A stretch of DNA of 64,000 nt from Streptomyces solicavernae (GTDB lineage Bacteria > Actinomycetota > Actinomycetes > Streptomycetales > Streptomycetaceae). A model generated the notes under the pieces. That model saw nothing but the letters and a program-made list of their open reading frames with translations. It did not search any database and was not told the DNA's origin. The stretch spans positions 1-64,000 of the forward strand of contig NZ_JASCIR010000009.1 in assembly GCF_029968095.1 (NCBI RefSeq), read 5' to 3'. This document shows positions 1 to 9,031 of the stretch, piece by piece. Position 1 is the stretch's first letter. Every line of letters begins with the position of its first letter. Both the position numbers and the translations under genes were made by a program.

Positions 1-70
1 GCACCGCCAGACAGGCCGCACGGTCGGCCGCGGACTCGGCGGGCCGGACCGCGTACGACCGCGTGGTCAC
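1..70 (-). CDS. Start of a probable GNAT-type acetyltransferase (cut by window edge)
   Basis: A GTG at 68-70 overlaps the rluD stop codon in the GTGA arrangement of translationally coupled Streptomyces genes. The 23 codons left in the window read [19 protein letters not shown] and so on. This resembles the first strand and helix of GNAT N-acetyltransferases (a hydrophobic-Arg-x-Ala start followed by an acidic/Ala helix). The rest lies outside the window, so the family call is an inference from a very short stretch. The gene start itself is better supported than its function. Confidence 0.45.
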   Translation of the reverse strand, partial: MTTRSYAVRPAESAADRAACLAV

Positions 71-1008
71 GCGCTCTCCGCCCGGACCCGGTCGAGGGCG
101 GTCTGCAGGTCGTCCGGGTAGCCGCTCTCGAACTCGACCCAGCGCCCGTCGTCCGGGTGCTCGAAGCCGAGCCGCACCGCGTGCAGCCACTGCCGGGTGA
201 TGCCGAGCCGCTTGGCGAGCGTGGGGTCCGCGCCGTACGTCAGGTCGCCGACGCAGGGGTGGCGGTGGGCCGACATGTGCACGCGGATCTGGTGCGTGCG
301 CCCGGTCTCCAGCTTGATGTCGAGCAGCGAGGCCGCGCGGAACGCCTCCACCAGGTCGTAGTGCGTCACCGACGGCTTGCCCTCGGCGGTCACCGCCCAC
401 TTGTAGTCGTGGTTCGGGTGCCGTCCGATGGGGGCGTCGATGGTGCCGCTCAGCGGGTCGGGGTGGCCCTGCACGAGCGCGTGGTAGCGCTTGTCCGGCA
501 CGCGCTCCTTGAACTGCCGCTTCAGCGAGGTGTACGCACGCTCCGACTTGGCGACGACCATCAGGCCCGACGTGCCGACGTCCAGGCGGTGCACGATGCC
601 CTGGCGCTCGGCGGCGCCGGAGGTCGAGATCCGGTACCCGGCGGCGGCGAGGCCGCCGATCACGGTGGTGCCGGTCCAGCCGGGGCTCGGGTGCGCGGCG
701 ACGCCGACCGGCTTCATGATCACGACGATGTCCTCGTCGTCGTGCACGATCTCCATGCCCTCGACGGGCTCCGCGACGATCTGCACGGGCGGCGCCGCCT
801 GCGGCATCTCCACCTCAAGCCAGGCCCCGCCGTGCACGCGCTCGGACTTGCCGACGACGCTGCCGTCGACCTGCACCTTTCCGGATGCGGCCAGCTCGGC
901 GGCCTTCGTACGGGAAAAGCCGAACATGCGGGAGATGGCGGCGTCTACGCGCTCGCCCTCCAGGCCGTCGGGCACGGGCAGGGTGCGGATCTCGGAAATC
1001 GTGCTCAC
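67..1008 (-). CDS. rluD: RluD-family 23S rRNA pseudouridine synthase
   Basis: Isomerises uridines of ribosomal RNA to pseudouridine in the cytoplasm. The 313-residue protein has an N-terminal S4-like RNA-binding part (about residues 15-75) and a catalytic domain with the hallmark HRLDVGTSG motif holding the catalytic Asp. The GRTHQIRVH motif follows near the C-terminus. Length is typical for the family. The start is GTG at 1008. No Shine-Dalgarno is visible, but CATACT lies six bases upstream, so a leaderless message is possible. It follows lspA, from which it is separated by 134 bases that carry a tandem repeat. The exact rRNA target cannot be told from sequence. Confidence 0.93.
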   Translation of the reverse strand: MSTISEIRTLPVPDGLEGERVDAAISRMFGFSRTKAAELAASGKVQVDGSVVGKSERVHGGAWLEVEMPQAAPPVQIVAEPVEGMEIVHDDEDIVVIMKPVGVAAHPSPGWTGTTVIGGLAAAGYRISTSGAAERQGIVHRLDVGTSGLMVVAKSERAYTSLKRQFKERVPDKRYHALVQGHPDPLSGTIDAPIGRHPNHDYKWAVTAEGKPSVTHYDLVEAFRAASLLDIKLETGRTHQIRVHMSAHRHPCVGDLTYGADPTLAKRLGITRQWLHAVRLGFEHPDDGRWVEFESGYPDDLQTALDRVRAESA

Positions 1009-1071
1009 CCGTCGAGTATGCAGGACGGGTACGACAGCCCCGCACGAGCGCCCGCCCGTATCGCTCCCGGC

Positions 1072-1163
1072 GCTCAGTCCTTGTGGACGGTGCCGCTCAG
1101 TCCTTGTGGACGGTGCCGCTCAGTCCTTGTGGACCGTGCGGCTCAGTCCTTGTGGACCGTGCC
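1072..1163. repeat. Four tandem 23-bp repeats across the lspA stop codon
   Basis: Units start at 1072, 1095, 1118 and 1141. The unit begins GCTCAGTCCTTGTGGAC, and copies differ at only one or two positions. On the minus strand the 1141 copy encodes the last LspA residues and the stop codon; the other three are untranslated duplicates of the gene end. Because 23 is not a multiple of three, the array can only be tolerated at or after a stop codon. Confidence 0.95.
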
Positions 1164-1763
1164 GTCCGGGTCGAGGCCGCGGAAGGACAGGATCACGATC
1201 AGGATGCCGCCGCACACGATCGCCGAGTCCGCCAGGTTGAACACCGCGAACCCCTTCGGCGCGATGAAGTCGACCACCGCGCCCTCGAAGACGCCGGGCG
1301 CCCGGAAGATCCGGTCGGTGAGGTTGCCGAGGGCACCGCCGAGCAGCAGGCCGAGCGCGATCGCCCACGGCAGGCTGTACAGCTTGCGCGCGAGGCGGGC
1401 GATCACCACGATCACCACGGCCGCGATCACCGTGAAGATCACCGTGAACGCCTCACCGATCCCGAAGGCCGCGCCCGCGTTCCGGATGGCCTGCAGCTTC
1501 AGCCAGTCGCCGATCAGCTCGATCGGCTCGTGGTGCTCCAGCTTCTCCACCACGATCAGCTTGCTGATCAGGTCGAGGGCGTACGCCACAGTGGCGACGG
1601 CGAACAGCACCGCGATCTTCCGCCGCCCCTTGGGCTGCTCCGGCTCCGCGGCCTCCTGCTGCGGCTGCTCCGGCTCCGCGGCCCCCTGCTGCGGCTCTCC
1701 CGACTCCGTCGCCCCGGCGTCCTCGCTGTCCGGCGTACCGATGATGCGCTCCGCCTCTGCCAC
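1143..1763 (-). CDS. lspA: Lipoprotein signal peptidase II
   Basis: Membrane aspartyl protease that cleaves the signal peptide from diacylglyceryl-modified prolipoproteins. The 206-residue protein has a cytoplasmic N-terminal extension of about 50 residues rich in Glu, Gln, Pro and Ala with a short internal repeat (EPEQPQQ-like). Four membrane segments follow. The two catalytic aspartates are visible in NLTDRIF and FNLADSAI. The start is GTG at 1763, behind a GAGGGACT ribosome site. The stop codon lies within the 23-bp tandem repeat array. It precedes rluD on the same strand, as in other Streptomyces. Confidence 0.95.
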   Translation of the reverse strand: MAEAERIIGTPDSEDAGATESGEPQQGAAEPEQPQQEAAEPEQPKGRRKIAVLFAVATVAYALDLISKLIVVEKLEHHEPIELIGDWLKLQAIRNAGAAFGIGEAFTVIFTVIAAVVIVVIARLARKLYSLPWAIALGLLLGGALGNLTDRIFRAPGVFEGAVVDFIAPKGFAVFNLADSAIVCGGILIVILSFRGLDPDGTVHKD

Positions 1764-1829
1764 GTGAGTCCCTCAACCTAGATTCCGACTGAGGACGAGG
1801 GTACGGCACCCACTCACAGTGACTGCTCC

Positions 1830-2804
1830 TCAGGACCGCCGTTCCTGCTTCTGCTTGCACTCCACGCACAGGGTCGCGCGCGGGAAGGCCTGCATCCGCG
1901 CCTTCCCGATGGGCTTCCCGCAGCTCTCGCACAGTCCGTACGTCCCCGCGTCGAGGCGTTCCAGGGCCCGCTCGGTCTGCTCCAGCATCTCCCGCGCGTT
2001 GGCCGCCAGGGCCATCTCGTGCTCGCGCGTGATGTTCTTCGTCCCGGTGTCCGCCTGGTCGTCGCCGGCCCCGTCCCCGGAGTCCCGCATCAGCCCCTGC
2101 AGCGACTCCTCGGACGCCACGATCTCGGTACGCAGCCGGCCCGCCGCCTCGGACAGCAGGGTGCGCGCGTCGGCCACCTCCTCGGGGGTCCACGGGTCCT
2201 CGCCGGGCCGTACGGCGAGCTCGCCCGGCTCGGCCGCGTCCGCTCGCGCCTTCGGTACGGAAGGGGCCGACTGCTCTGCCGCCGTCGCCCCGGTCTTCTT
2301 CGCAGCCACCGACCTGGCTCCCGTCTTCTTCGCGGCGTGCGCCGCCTCCTCGGCCGCCTGCTCCTCGGCGGCCTTCCTGGTCGCGCCCTTCCCTCGGGCC
2401 CTGGTGGCGTCGGCCGCCGCTCCCTCAGCGCTCTCAGCACGCGCGGAGGCGGTCTTCTTGGCGGCCGCCTTCTTTGTAGTGGCGGTTTCCGTGGCGGTTT
2501 CCGTGGAGGGTTTGGTGGAGGGTTTGGTGGAGGGTTTGGTGGCGGTTTTCGTGACCGCCTTCGTGGTGCTCTTCGTGGCGGCTTTCGTGGTGGTGCTCTT
2601 CTTCGCCGCCCTGGTGGTCTTCTTCGCGGTCTTGGCGGCCTTCGCGGTCTTCGCGGTCATCGCTGCCGCGCCCTGCGTCTCGGCGCTCTCCGTCTCGGCG
2701 CTCTCCGTCCCGGCGGCCTTCGCCCCGGCAGCCTTCGCCCCGGCGGCCTTGGTCTCGGCGGCCTTGGTCTCGGCGGCCTTCTCCGTGCTCTTCTTCGCCA
2801 CCAT
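1830..2804 (-). CDS. TraR/DksA-type C4 zinc-finger protein with a long Lys/Ala tail
   Basis: The C-terminal about 110 residues match the DksA/TraR family: a coiled-coil helix pair, then a four-cysteine zinc finger (CESC ... CVEC) ending in KQKQERRS. DksA-like proteins bind RNA polymerase. The first about 170 residues form a histone-H1-like, Lys/Ala/Thr-rich tail with TKPS and ETKAA repeats, which suggests nucleic-acid contact; this is inference. ATG at 2804 is chosen because GAAGGGG precedes it. The open frame continues upstream to 3083 without protein-like content. It is divergent from ileS and upstream of lspA. Length from this start is 324 residues, long for the family because of the tail. 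Confidence 0.85.
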   Translation of the reverse strand: MVAKKSTEKAAETKAAETKAAGAKAAGAKAAGTESAETESAETQGAAAMTAKTAKAAKTAKKTTRAAKKSTTTKAATKSTTKAVTKTATKPSTKPSTKPSTETATETATTKKAAAKKTASARAESAEGAAADATRARGKGATRKAAEEQAAEEAAHAAKKTGARSVAAKKTGATAAEQSAPSVPKARADAAEPGELAVRPGEDPWTPEEVADARTLLSEAAGRLRTEIVASEESLQGLMRDSGDGAGDDQADTGTKNITREHEMALAANAREMLEQTERALERLDAGTYGLCESCGKPIGKARMQAFPRATLCVECKQKQERRS

Positions 2805-3078
2805 GGCCGCGGCCCCTTCACATTTTGTGATCTTGCTCGCGAATCGTGCTGGGACGATAAATCGACTCCAGGCCCGCGGCAACGGGGCACTCCGCCCGAT
2901 CCGCCCGGCCCACGGGAGCCCCGGGACCGGCATGCATCGGTTGTGCCCAGCTCCCCGCCCGGTAATCCGCCACGCGCCCCGCGCCGGGATCCGCACCCCG
3001 CGCGTGTGGCCATTCGGGTCAGCCCACGGCGCCCCGCCCCCGTACGAAATCCGGTCGGCCCACCGCCGCCGAGCCCCG

Positions 3079-3084
3079 TACACT
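3079..3084 (+). promoter_or_regulatory. Candidate -10 box of the ileS T-box leader
   Basis: TACACT fits the Streptomyces TANNNT -10 pattern and would start the transcript near 3091, just before the T-box Stem I region. No convincing -35 hexamer is seen. The stretch 2805-3078 upstream holds no gene that I can support; it presumably contains the divergent promoter of the DksA-like gene. Confidence 0.45.
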
Positions 3085-3094
3085 GGGCACAGCG

Positions 3095-3374
3095 AAAAGG
3101 CATGGATGGGGACGAGTAGCGTCCGTGAGCAGCCAGGAGCGACCCGGGGACGGTGGAAGCCCGGGGGCCCGCGCGAGCGTGAAGATCACCCCGGAGCCGC
3201 CGGAAGAAAACCGCAGCGACGGTGAGTAGACCCGGCCGCGACCCCAATGAGGGGGCCCACCGGCGCACACCCGAGCCGGACGGGCCAAGGAGGGTGGTAC
3301 CGCGGGAGCCCGCGCCGCACACGGCGCAGGCCGGCTCTCGTCCCTCCGACGGAAACAGTGTCCGCCGGAGGAAG
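3095..3374 (+). promoter_or_regulatory. T-box riboswitch, translational type, isoleucine (AUC)
   Basis: The T-box core AGGGTGGTACCGCG lies at 3291-3304. It is the sequence whose bulge pairs with the uncharged tRNA acceptor end. A candidate specifier ATC (Ile) is at 3185-3187 inside GTGAAGATCACC. GGAGGG (3289-3294) can pair with CCCTCC (3342-3347) to form the tRNA-stabilised helix. Alternatively CCTCCG (3343-3348) can pair with CGGAGG (3366-3371), which masks the ileS Shine-Dalgarno. No terminator follows, so regulation is expected at translation initiation, as in other actinobacterial ileS T-boxes. The 5' end is approximate. Confidence 0.88.
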
Positions 3375-3378
3375 CTCG

Positions 3379-6300
3379 TTGAATACGCAGCCGCAGTACC
3401 GCCAGGTGCCCGCCCAGGTCGACCTGCCCGCCCTTGAGCACGCCGTGCTCGACTTCTGGCGCGAGCAGAAGATCTTCGCCAAGAGCCTGGAGCAGTCCGA
3501 GGGTCGCCCCGAGTGGGTCTTCTACGAGGGCCCGCCCACCGCCAACGGAATGCCCGGCGCCCACCACATCGAGGCCCGCGTCTTCAAGGACGTCTTCCCG
3601 CGCTTCCGCACGATGCGCGGGTACCACGTCGCGCGCAAGGCCGGCTGGGACTGCCACGGGCTGCCCGTCGAGCTGGCCGTCGAGAAGGAGCTCGGCTTCA
3701 ACGGCAAGAAGGACATCGAGGCGTACGGCATCGCCGAGTTCAACGCCAAGTGCCGCGAGTCCGTGACCCGGCACACCGACGCCTTCGCCGACCTCACCCA
3801 GCGCATGGGCTACTGGGTCGACCTCGACGACGCGTACCGCACGATGAACCCCGAGTACATCGAGTCGGTCTGGTGGTCCCTGAAGCAGATCTTCGACAAG
3901 GACCTGCTCGTCCAGGACCACCGCGTCGCCCCCTGGTGCCCCCGCTGCGGCACCGGCCTCTCCGACCACGAGCTGGCGCAGGGGTACGAGACGGTCGTCG
4001 ACCCCTCGGTCTACGTCCGCTTCCCGCTCACCGGCGGCCCCCTCGCCGGGCAGGCCGCGCTCCTGGTGTGGACGACCACCCCCTGGACCCTCGTCTCCAA
4101 CACCGCCGTCGCCGCGCACCCCGACGTCCGGTACGTGGTGGCCACCGACGGCAACGAGAAGCTGGTCGTCGCCGAGCCGCTCGTCGAGAAGGCGCTCGGC
4201 GAGGGCTGGGAGACCACCGGCGAGTCCTTCACCGGCGCCGAGATGGAACGCTGGACCTACCAACGCCCGTTCGAGCTCGTCGAGTTCCCGGCCGAGGCGC
4301 ACTACGTCGTCAACGCCGAGTACGTCACGACCGAGGACGGCACCGGTCTGGTCCACCAGTCCCCCGCCTTCGGTGAGGACGACCTCAAGGTCTGCCGCGC
4401 GTACGGCCTGCCGGTCGTGAACCCGGTCCTGCCCGACGGCACCTTCGAGCCCGAAGTCCCGCTCGTGGGCGGCGAGTTCTTCAAGAAGGCCGACGAGAAG
4501 CTGACCGCCGACCTGGACGCGCGCGGCCTGCTCTTCCGCCACACCCCGTACGAGCACAGCTACCCGCACTGCTGGCGCTGCCACACGGCGCTGCTCTACT
4601 ACGCGCAGCCGTCCTGGTACATCCGCACCACCGCCGTCAAGGACCGTCTGCTCGAAGAGAACGAGAAGACCAACTGGTTCCCGGACTCGGTCAAGCACGG
4701 CCGCTTCGGCGACTGGCTGAACAACAACATCGACTGGGCCCTGTCCCGCAACCGCTACTGGGGCACCCCGCTGCCCATCTGGCGCTGCGAGGAGGGCCAC
4801 CTCACCTGCGTCGGCTCCCGCGCGGAGCTGTCCGAGCTGACGGGCACGGACCAGTCGGCCCTCGACCCGCACCGCCCGTTCATCGACGACGTCACGTTCA
4901 CGTGCACGCACGACGGTTGTACGCAGACAGCCGCGCGTGTGCCGGAAGTCATCGACGCCTGGTACGACTCGGGCTCGATGCCGTTCGCGCAGTGGGGCTA
5001 CCCGTACAAGAACAAGGAGCTCTTCGAGAGCCGCTACCCGGCGCAGTTCATCTCCGAGGCCATCGACCAGACCCGCGGCTGGTTCTACACGCTGATGGCC
5101 GTCGGCACGCTCGTCTTCGACAAGTCGAGTTACGAGAACGTGGTCTGCCTCGGCCACATCCTCGCCGAGGACGGCCGCAAGATGTCCAAGCACCTGGGCA
5201 ACATCCTGGAGCCCATCCCGCTCATGGACCAGCACGGCGCGGACGCGGTGCGCTGGTTCATGGCCGCGGGCGGCTCCCCGTGGGCGGCGCGCCGCGTCGG
5301 CCACGGCACGATCCAGGAGGTCGTCCGCAAGACCCTCCTCACGTACTGGAACACGGTCGCCTTCCAGGCCCTGTACGCCCGTACGTCGAAGTGGGCCCCC
5401 TCGGCCGCCGACCCGGCCCCGGCCGACCGCCCCCTCCTGGACCGCTGGCTGCTCAGCGAGCTCAACACGCTGGTCGAGCAGTCCACCGAGGCCCTGGAGT
5501 CGTACGACACCCAGCGCGCCGGCAAGCTCCTGTCGGCCTTCGTCGACAACCTCTCCAACTGGTACGTGCGCCGCTCCCGCCGCCGCTTCTGGCAGGGCGA
5601 CAAGGCGGCGCTGCGCACCCTGCACGAGGTCGTCGAGACGGTCACGCGTCTGATGGCCCCGCTGACGCCGTTCATCACCGAGCGGGTCTGGCAGGACCTG
5701 GTGGTGCCGGTGACGCCGGACGCCCCGGAGTCCGTGCACCTGGCGACGTGGCCTCAGGCGGACAACTCCCTTGTGGACCCGGTGCTTTCGCAGCAGATGG
5801 CGCTGGTGCGGCGGCTCGTCGAGCTGGGCCGCGCCACGCGTGCCGAGTCCGGTGTGAAGACGCGGCAGCCGCTGTCCCGCGCCCTGGTCGCGGCAGGCGG
5901 CTTCGACGCGCTCGGCGAGGAGCTGCGCACGCAGATCACCGAGGAGCTGAACGTCACCTCCCTCGCCTCGCTGTCCGAGGTCGGCGGCTCCCTCGTCGAC
6001 ACCACCGCCAAGGCCAACTTCCGCGCCCTGGGCAAGCGGTTCGGCAAGGGCGTCCAGGCCGTGGCCAAGGCCGTCGCCGACGCGGACGCGGCCGCGCTCT
6101 CCCTGGCGCTGCGCGACGGCTCGGCGACGATCGAGGTCGAGGGCGAGACGGTCACGCTCACTCACGACGAGGTCTTCATCACGGAGACGCCGCGCGAGGG
6201 CTGGTCCGTCGCCTCCGAGGCCGGCGCCACCGTCGCGCTCGACCTGGAGATCACCGAGGACCTGCGCCGCGCGGGCCTCGCCCGGGACGCGATCCGGCTC

Positions 6301-6531
6301 ATCCAAGAGGCCCGCAAGAACAGCGGGTTGGACGTCGCGGACCGGATCGCGGTGCGCTGGTCGGCCACGTTCGGCGACACCGCGGACGCCCTCGCCGAGC
6401 ACTCCGCCCTCATCGCCGACGAGGTCCTCGCCCTGGACTTCGCCGAGGGCGAGGCCGACGAGACGTATGGCGCGCCCTTCACCGACGAGGGTCTGGGCCT
6501 GACGTTCCGCCTCCGCAAGACCGAGGCGTAA
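3379..6531 (+). CDS. ileS: Isoleucyl-tRNA synthetase
   Basis: Charges tRNA-Ile with isoleucine in the cytoplasm. The 1050-residue class I synthetase has its HIGH-equivalent as GAHH (residues 60-63) and KMSKH as the second signature. It also has the CP1 editing domain and Cys-rich zinc-binding pairs (CPRC, CWRC). The GAHH form and overall length point to the eukaryote-like IleRS2 class. The start is taken as TTG at 3379, directly after the GGAGGAAG ribosome site (3367-3374) that the T-box controls. The open frame extends upstream to 3247 but would run through the riboswitch. It stands alone, closed by a hairpin at 6563. Confidence 0.97.
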   Translation: MNTQPQYRQVPAQVDLPALEHAVLDFWREQKIFAKSLEQSEGRPEWVFYEGPPTANGMPGAHHIEARVFKDVFPRFRTMRGYHVARKAGWDCHGLPVELAVEKELGFNGKKDIEAYGIAEFNAKCRESVTRHTDAFADLTQRMGYWVDLDDAYRTMNPEYIESVWWSLKQIFDKDLLVQDHRVAPWCPRCGTGLSDHELAQGYETVVDPSVYVRFPLTGGPLAGQAALLVWTTTPWTLVSNTAVAAHPDVRYVVATDGNEKLVVAEPLVEKALGEGWETTGESFTGAEMERWTYQRPFELVEFPAEAHYVVNAEYVTTEDGTGLVHQSPAFGEDDLKVCRAYGLPVVNPVLPDGTFEPEVPLVGGEFFKKADEKLTADLDARGLLFRHTPYEHSYPHCWRCHTALLYYAQPSWYIRTTAVKDRLLEENEKTNWFPDSVKHGRFGDWLNNNIDWALSRNRYWGTPLPIWRCEEGHLTCVGSRAELSELTGTDQSALDPHRPFIDDVTFTCTHDGCTQTAARVPEVIDAWYDSGSMPFAQWGYPYKNKELFESRYPAQFISEAIDQTRGWFYTLMAVGTLVFDKSSYENVVCLGHILAEDGRKMSKHLGNILEPIPLMDQHGADAVRWFMAAGGSPWAARRVGHGTIQEVVRKTLLTYWNTVAFQALYARTSKWAPSAADPAPADRPLLDRWLLSELNTLVEQSTEALESYDTQRAGKLLSAFVDNLSNWYVRRSRRRFWQGDKAALRTLHEVVETVTRLMAPLTPFITERVWQDLVVPVTPDAPESVHLATWPQADNSLVDPVLSQQMALVRRLVELGRATRAESGVKTRQPLSRALVAAGGFDALGEELRTQITEELNVTSLASLSEVGGSLVDTTAKANFRALGKRFGKGVQAVAKAVADADAAALSLALRDGSATIEVEGETVTLTHDEVFITETPREGWSVASEAGATVALDLEITEDLRRAGLARDAIRLIQEARKNSGLDVADRIAVRWSATFGDTADALAEHSALIADEVLALDFAEGEADETYGAPFTDEGLGLTFRLRKTEA

Positions 6532-6562
6532 CCGACACCGCGCCCAAGCAGCGTCAACAACG

Positions 6563-6607
6563 AGGCCCGGTGTCGCCCGATCCGACGGATCGGGCGGCGC
6601 CGGGCCT
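6563..6607 (+). terminator. Hairpin terminator after ileS
   Basis: AGGCCCGG (6563-6570) pairs with CCGGGCCT (6600-6607). Inside this, CGCCCGATCC pairs with GGATCGGGCG around a three-base loop. This long two-part GC stem lies 31 bases after the ileS stop codon. There is no long T-run, as is usual in Streptomyces. Confidence 0.8.
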
Positions 6608-6700
6608 TCGGCGTTGTGTACCGGGGCACACCTGGTCCCCCCGACCTGTGTCCGAATCCCCAACTCCCCCGTGCGTCAACTCCGCCTGTGCGTACGGCAA

Positions 6701-6740
6701 AAGGGCCTGGCCCCGGGAGGATTCCCGGGGCCAGGCCCTT
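6701..6740 (-). terminator. Terminator of divIVA, 18-bp perfect stem
   Basis: Positions 6701-6718 and 6723-6740 are exact reverse complements around a four-base loop. The stem reads AAGGGCCTGGCCCCGGGA. It sits 41 bases beyond the divIVA stop codon and closes the minus-strand dcw transcript facing ileS. Confidence 0.88.
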
Positions 6741-6781
6741 GAAGCGCTGCCGACGCTACGCGCGCTGCGCGCGTACGACCG

Positions 6782-7891
6782 TCAGTTGTCGTCCTCGTCG
6801 ATGAGGAAGCCGCGCATCGGGGACGGAGCCTGCTGCATCGGCTGCGGACCCTGCGGCCGCACCGGCGCCATCGGCTGCGTCATCGCGGGCGCCATCTGCT
6901 GCTGGCCGCCGTACGAGTTGCCACCGGTGGTGGCTCCGTGGCCGCCCATCGTCTGGTTGCCGCCCATGGTGTGGTTCCCGCCCATGGAGGGCGCACCGGC
7001 GGAAGCCATCGAGGGGGACGGCGGCAGCGAGGCGGCAGCCGGCGTACGCGGCGGGGCCAGCGAGTCGTCGGCCTGGGTCTCCAGCTGGCGCAGCTGCGAC
7101 TCCAGGTACGACTTCAGGCGGGTGCGGTACTCGCGCTCGAAGCCGCGCAGGTCCTCGACCTTGCGCTCAAGCGTGGCGCGGGCGGACTCCAGGGAGCCCA
7201 TCGCGACGCGGTGCTTCTCCTGCGCGTCCCGCTCCAGGGCGTCGGCCTTGGCGCGGGCGTCGCGCTCAAGGCCCTCGGCGCGCGAACGCGCCTCGCCGAC
7301 GATCTTGTTGGCCTCGGAGCGGGCCTCCGCGATCGCCTGGTCCGCGGTCTGCTGGGCCAGGGAGAGGACGCGGGCGGCGCTGTCGCCACCGGGACCGCCC
7401 TGACCGCCGCCACCGCCGCCACCCTGCGGGAGCTGCGGACCGTGACCACCCAGGGGACCGCCCATCGGGCCGCCCTGCTGCATGGGGCCACCGGGACCGG
7501 GGCCCTGCGGACCGCCGTGGCCGCCGTTGGGACCTGCGGGCAGCTGCGGCGCGCCACCGGGCAACTGGGGCGGGCCCAGGTGCTGTTGCTGCTGCGGCGG
7601 CACCGGCTGCGGACCCGATATTGCGGCGGGCACCGGGGCGCCGGGACCGCGCTGCTGCGGCGGCTGGTCCTGCGGCTCGGGCTTGCGCATGCCGCCCTGC
7701 TGCTGGTTCTGCGCGGCGGCACGGGTCGCTGCGGCGAGCTTCGCGCGCAGGTCCTCGTTCTCGCGGAGCAGTCGCGTCAGTTCGGACTCGACCTCGTCGA
7801 GGAAGGCATCGACCTCGTCCTCGTCATAGCCTTCTCGGAGGCGGACGGTCGTGAACTGCTTGTTCCGCACGTCCTCGGGGGTCAACGGCAT
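6782..7891 (-). CDS. divIVA: DivIVA (Wag31) polar growth protein
   Basis: Membrane-curvature-sensing coiled-coil scaffold that marks hyphal tips and recruits the cell-wall machinery; it is essential in Streptomyces. Residues 1-55 are the conserved lipid-binding domain, starting MPLTPEDVRNKQF. A linker very rich in Gln, Pro and Gly covers roughly 60-160. A long coiled coil covers about 165-275, with heptads such as ARSEANKIVGEAR. The C-terminal tail is rich in Gly, Met, Gln and Pro. The 369 residues are typical for Streptomyces and much longer than Bacillus DivIVA. It is last in the dcw transcript, before an 18-bp terminator. Confidence 0.97.
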   Translation of the reverse strand: MPLTPEDVRNKQFTTVRLREGYDEDEVDAFLDEVESELTRLLRENEDLRAKLAAATRAAAQNQQQGGMRKPEPQDQPPQQRGPGAPVPAAISGPQPVPPQQQQHLGPPQLPGGAPQLPAGPNGGHGGPQGPGPGGPMQQGGPMGGPLGGHGPQLPQGGGGGGGQGGPGGDSAARVLSLAQQTADQAIAEARSEANKIVGEARSRAEGLERDARAKADALERDAQEKHRVAMGSLESARATLERKVEDLRGFEREYRTRLKSYLESQLRQLETQADDSLAPPRTPAAASLPPSPSMASAGAPSMGGNHTMGGNQTMGGHGATTGGNSYGGQQQMAPAMTQPMAPVRPQGPQPMQQAPSPMRGFLIDEDDN

Positions 7892-7946
7892 CTCTTCACC
7901 TCAACGTAGTCGTCGGCATTCGGCAAGAACGTAAGTGACATCGCGC

Positions 7947-8231
7947 TCACACCGCGCTCACGACGGAGATCAGGATGTAGACGATGATCATCAGCACGAA
8001 GAAGGACAGGTCGAGCGCCACGCCCCCGAGACGCAGCGGCGGGATGAACCGCCGCAGAAGCTTGAGCGGTGGATCAGTGACAGTGTAGGTGGCCTCCAGA
8101 ACGACCACCATCGCCTTGCCGGGTTGCCATGAGCGGGCGAACTGGAAGACGTAGTCCATGACCAACCGGAAGATCAGCACGATGAGGAAACACATCAGCG
8201 CGATGTAGAGCACATCCAAGACAACGCTCAT
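7947..8231 (-). CDS. YggT-family membrane protein
   Basis: A 94-residue protein with two hydrophobic helices (about 5-25 and 70-92). Between them lies the family signature around TDPPLKLLRRFIPPLRLGG. YggT proteins are small inner-membrane proteins of uncertain function, conserved between sepF and divIVA in Gram-positive dcw clusters. The first residues are MSVVLDVLYIALM. It lies between divIVA and sepF, in the same direction and close enough for co-transcription. Context suggests a role at the divisome or growing tip, but this is inference. Confidence 0.9.
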   Translation of the reverse strand: MSVVLDVLYIALMCFLIVLIFRLVMDYVFQFARSWQPGKAMVVVLEATYTVTDPPLKLLRRFIPPLRLGGVALDLSFFVLMIIVYILISVVSAV

Positions 8232-8283
8232 GATCCGCGCTTCCCTCTCCCCTGTCTCGTACTACTCGATCCGGTGTCGCTTC

Positions 8284-8907
8284 TCAGCTCTGGTTGAAGA
8301 ACCCGCCCTCTGCGATGCGAGCCTTGTCCTCCGCCGTGACATCGACGTTAGCAGGAGACAACAGGAACACTTTCTGTGTCACCCGCTCAATGCTGCCGTG
8401 CAGTCCGAAGACCAGACCGGCGGCAAAGTCGACAAGTCGCTTCGCATCCGTGTCGTCCATCTCCGTCAGATTCATGATCACCGGAGTGCCCTCACGGAAG
8501 TGTTCCCCGATGGTACGGGCCTCGTTGTAGGTCCGGGGGTGCAAAGTCGTGATGCGGTAGGGCTCCCGCTCGGAGACAACCTTGGGCATGATCACCGGTG
8601 CGTTCTTCTCCAGGCTCTGACGTTCAGGTGTGATGGATGCCACGGGGGCGATTCGCGCGGGACGCCCGATTTCAGCCGGAACCGGAGCGGCGGCCGGCAT
8701 CGGATCGCGCGGCGCGGGCGTCTGTACCTTTCGGGCCGGTTCGTCCTGCTGCAGTTCATGTACAGGCTCGTGCCGCCGACGGTCCCGCTCGGGCTCCGGA
8801 TCCAGTTCGGGCTCGAACTCGTCATCGGGGTCAAAACCCCGGCCGTCGTATCCGTCGTCCTCCACGAGGCCGAGGTAGACCGCCATCTTGCGCATCGCGC
8901 CGGCCAT
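8284..8907 (-). CDS. sepF: SepF cell division protein
   Basis: Membrane anchor and bundling factor for FtsZ filaments in bacteria without FtsA. ATG at 8907 is chosen because GGAGGACT precedes it; the open frame beyond it to 9099 is not protein-like. The N-terminus [18 protein letters not shown] is the amphipathic membrane-binding helix plus acidic linker. The linker (about 20-100) is charged and Pro-rich. The C-terminal about 95 residues form the globular SepF domain ([20 protein letters not shown]). Length is 207 residues, normal for actinobacteria. It sits between ylmE and yggT in the cluster. Confidence 0.95.
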   Translation of the reverse strand: MAGAMRKMAVYLGLVEDDGYDGRGFDPDDEFEPELDPEPERDRRRHEPVHELQQDEPARKVQTPAPRDPMPAAAPVPAEIGRPARIAPVASITPERQSLEKNAPVIMPKVVSEREPYRITTLHPRTYNEARTIGEHFREGTPVIMNLTEMDDTDAKRLVDFAAGLVFGLHGSIERVTQKVFLLSPANVDVTAEDKARIAEGGFFNQS

Positions 8908-9031
8908 GCTCTGAGTCCTCCGCTCTGTGGTGGATCCGCTGTGCCACCAGGTGCTCGCGATCCACTCGGCACCCCCGCTGATCTGCGGGAATGACCATAT
9001 TTTCTGCTGTGGTCCGACTTGCTTGGCGACG

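Noticed and set aside
157..1767. 536-codon plus-strand frame across rluD and lspA
   Set aside because: Antisense shadow of two certain genes; low-complexity His/Val/Arg product.
3019..6663. 1214-codon open frame on the minus strand opposite ileS
   Set aside because: Arises from high GC at third positions of ileS; composition is Arg/Val/Gly-rich without any domain, while ileS on the plus strand is certain.
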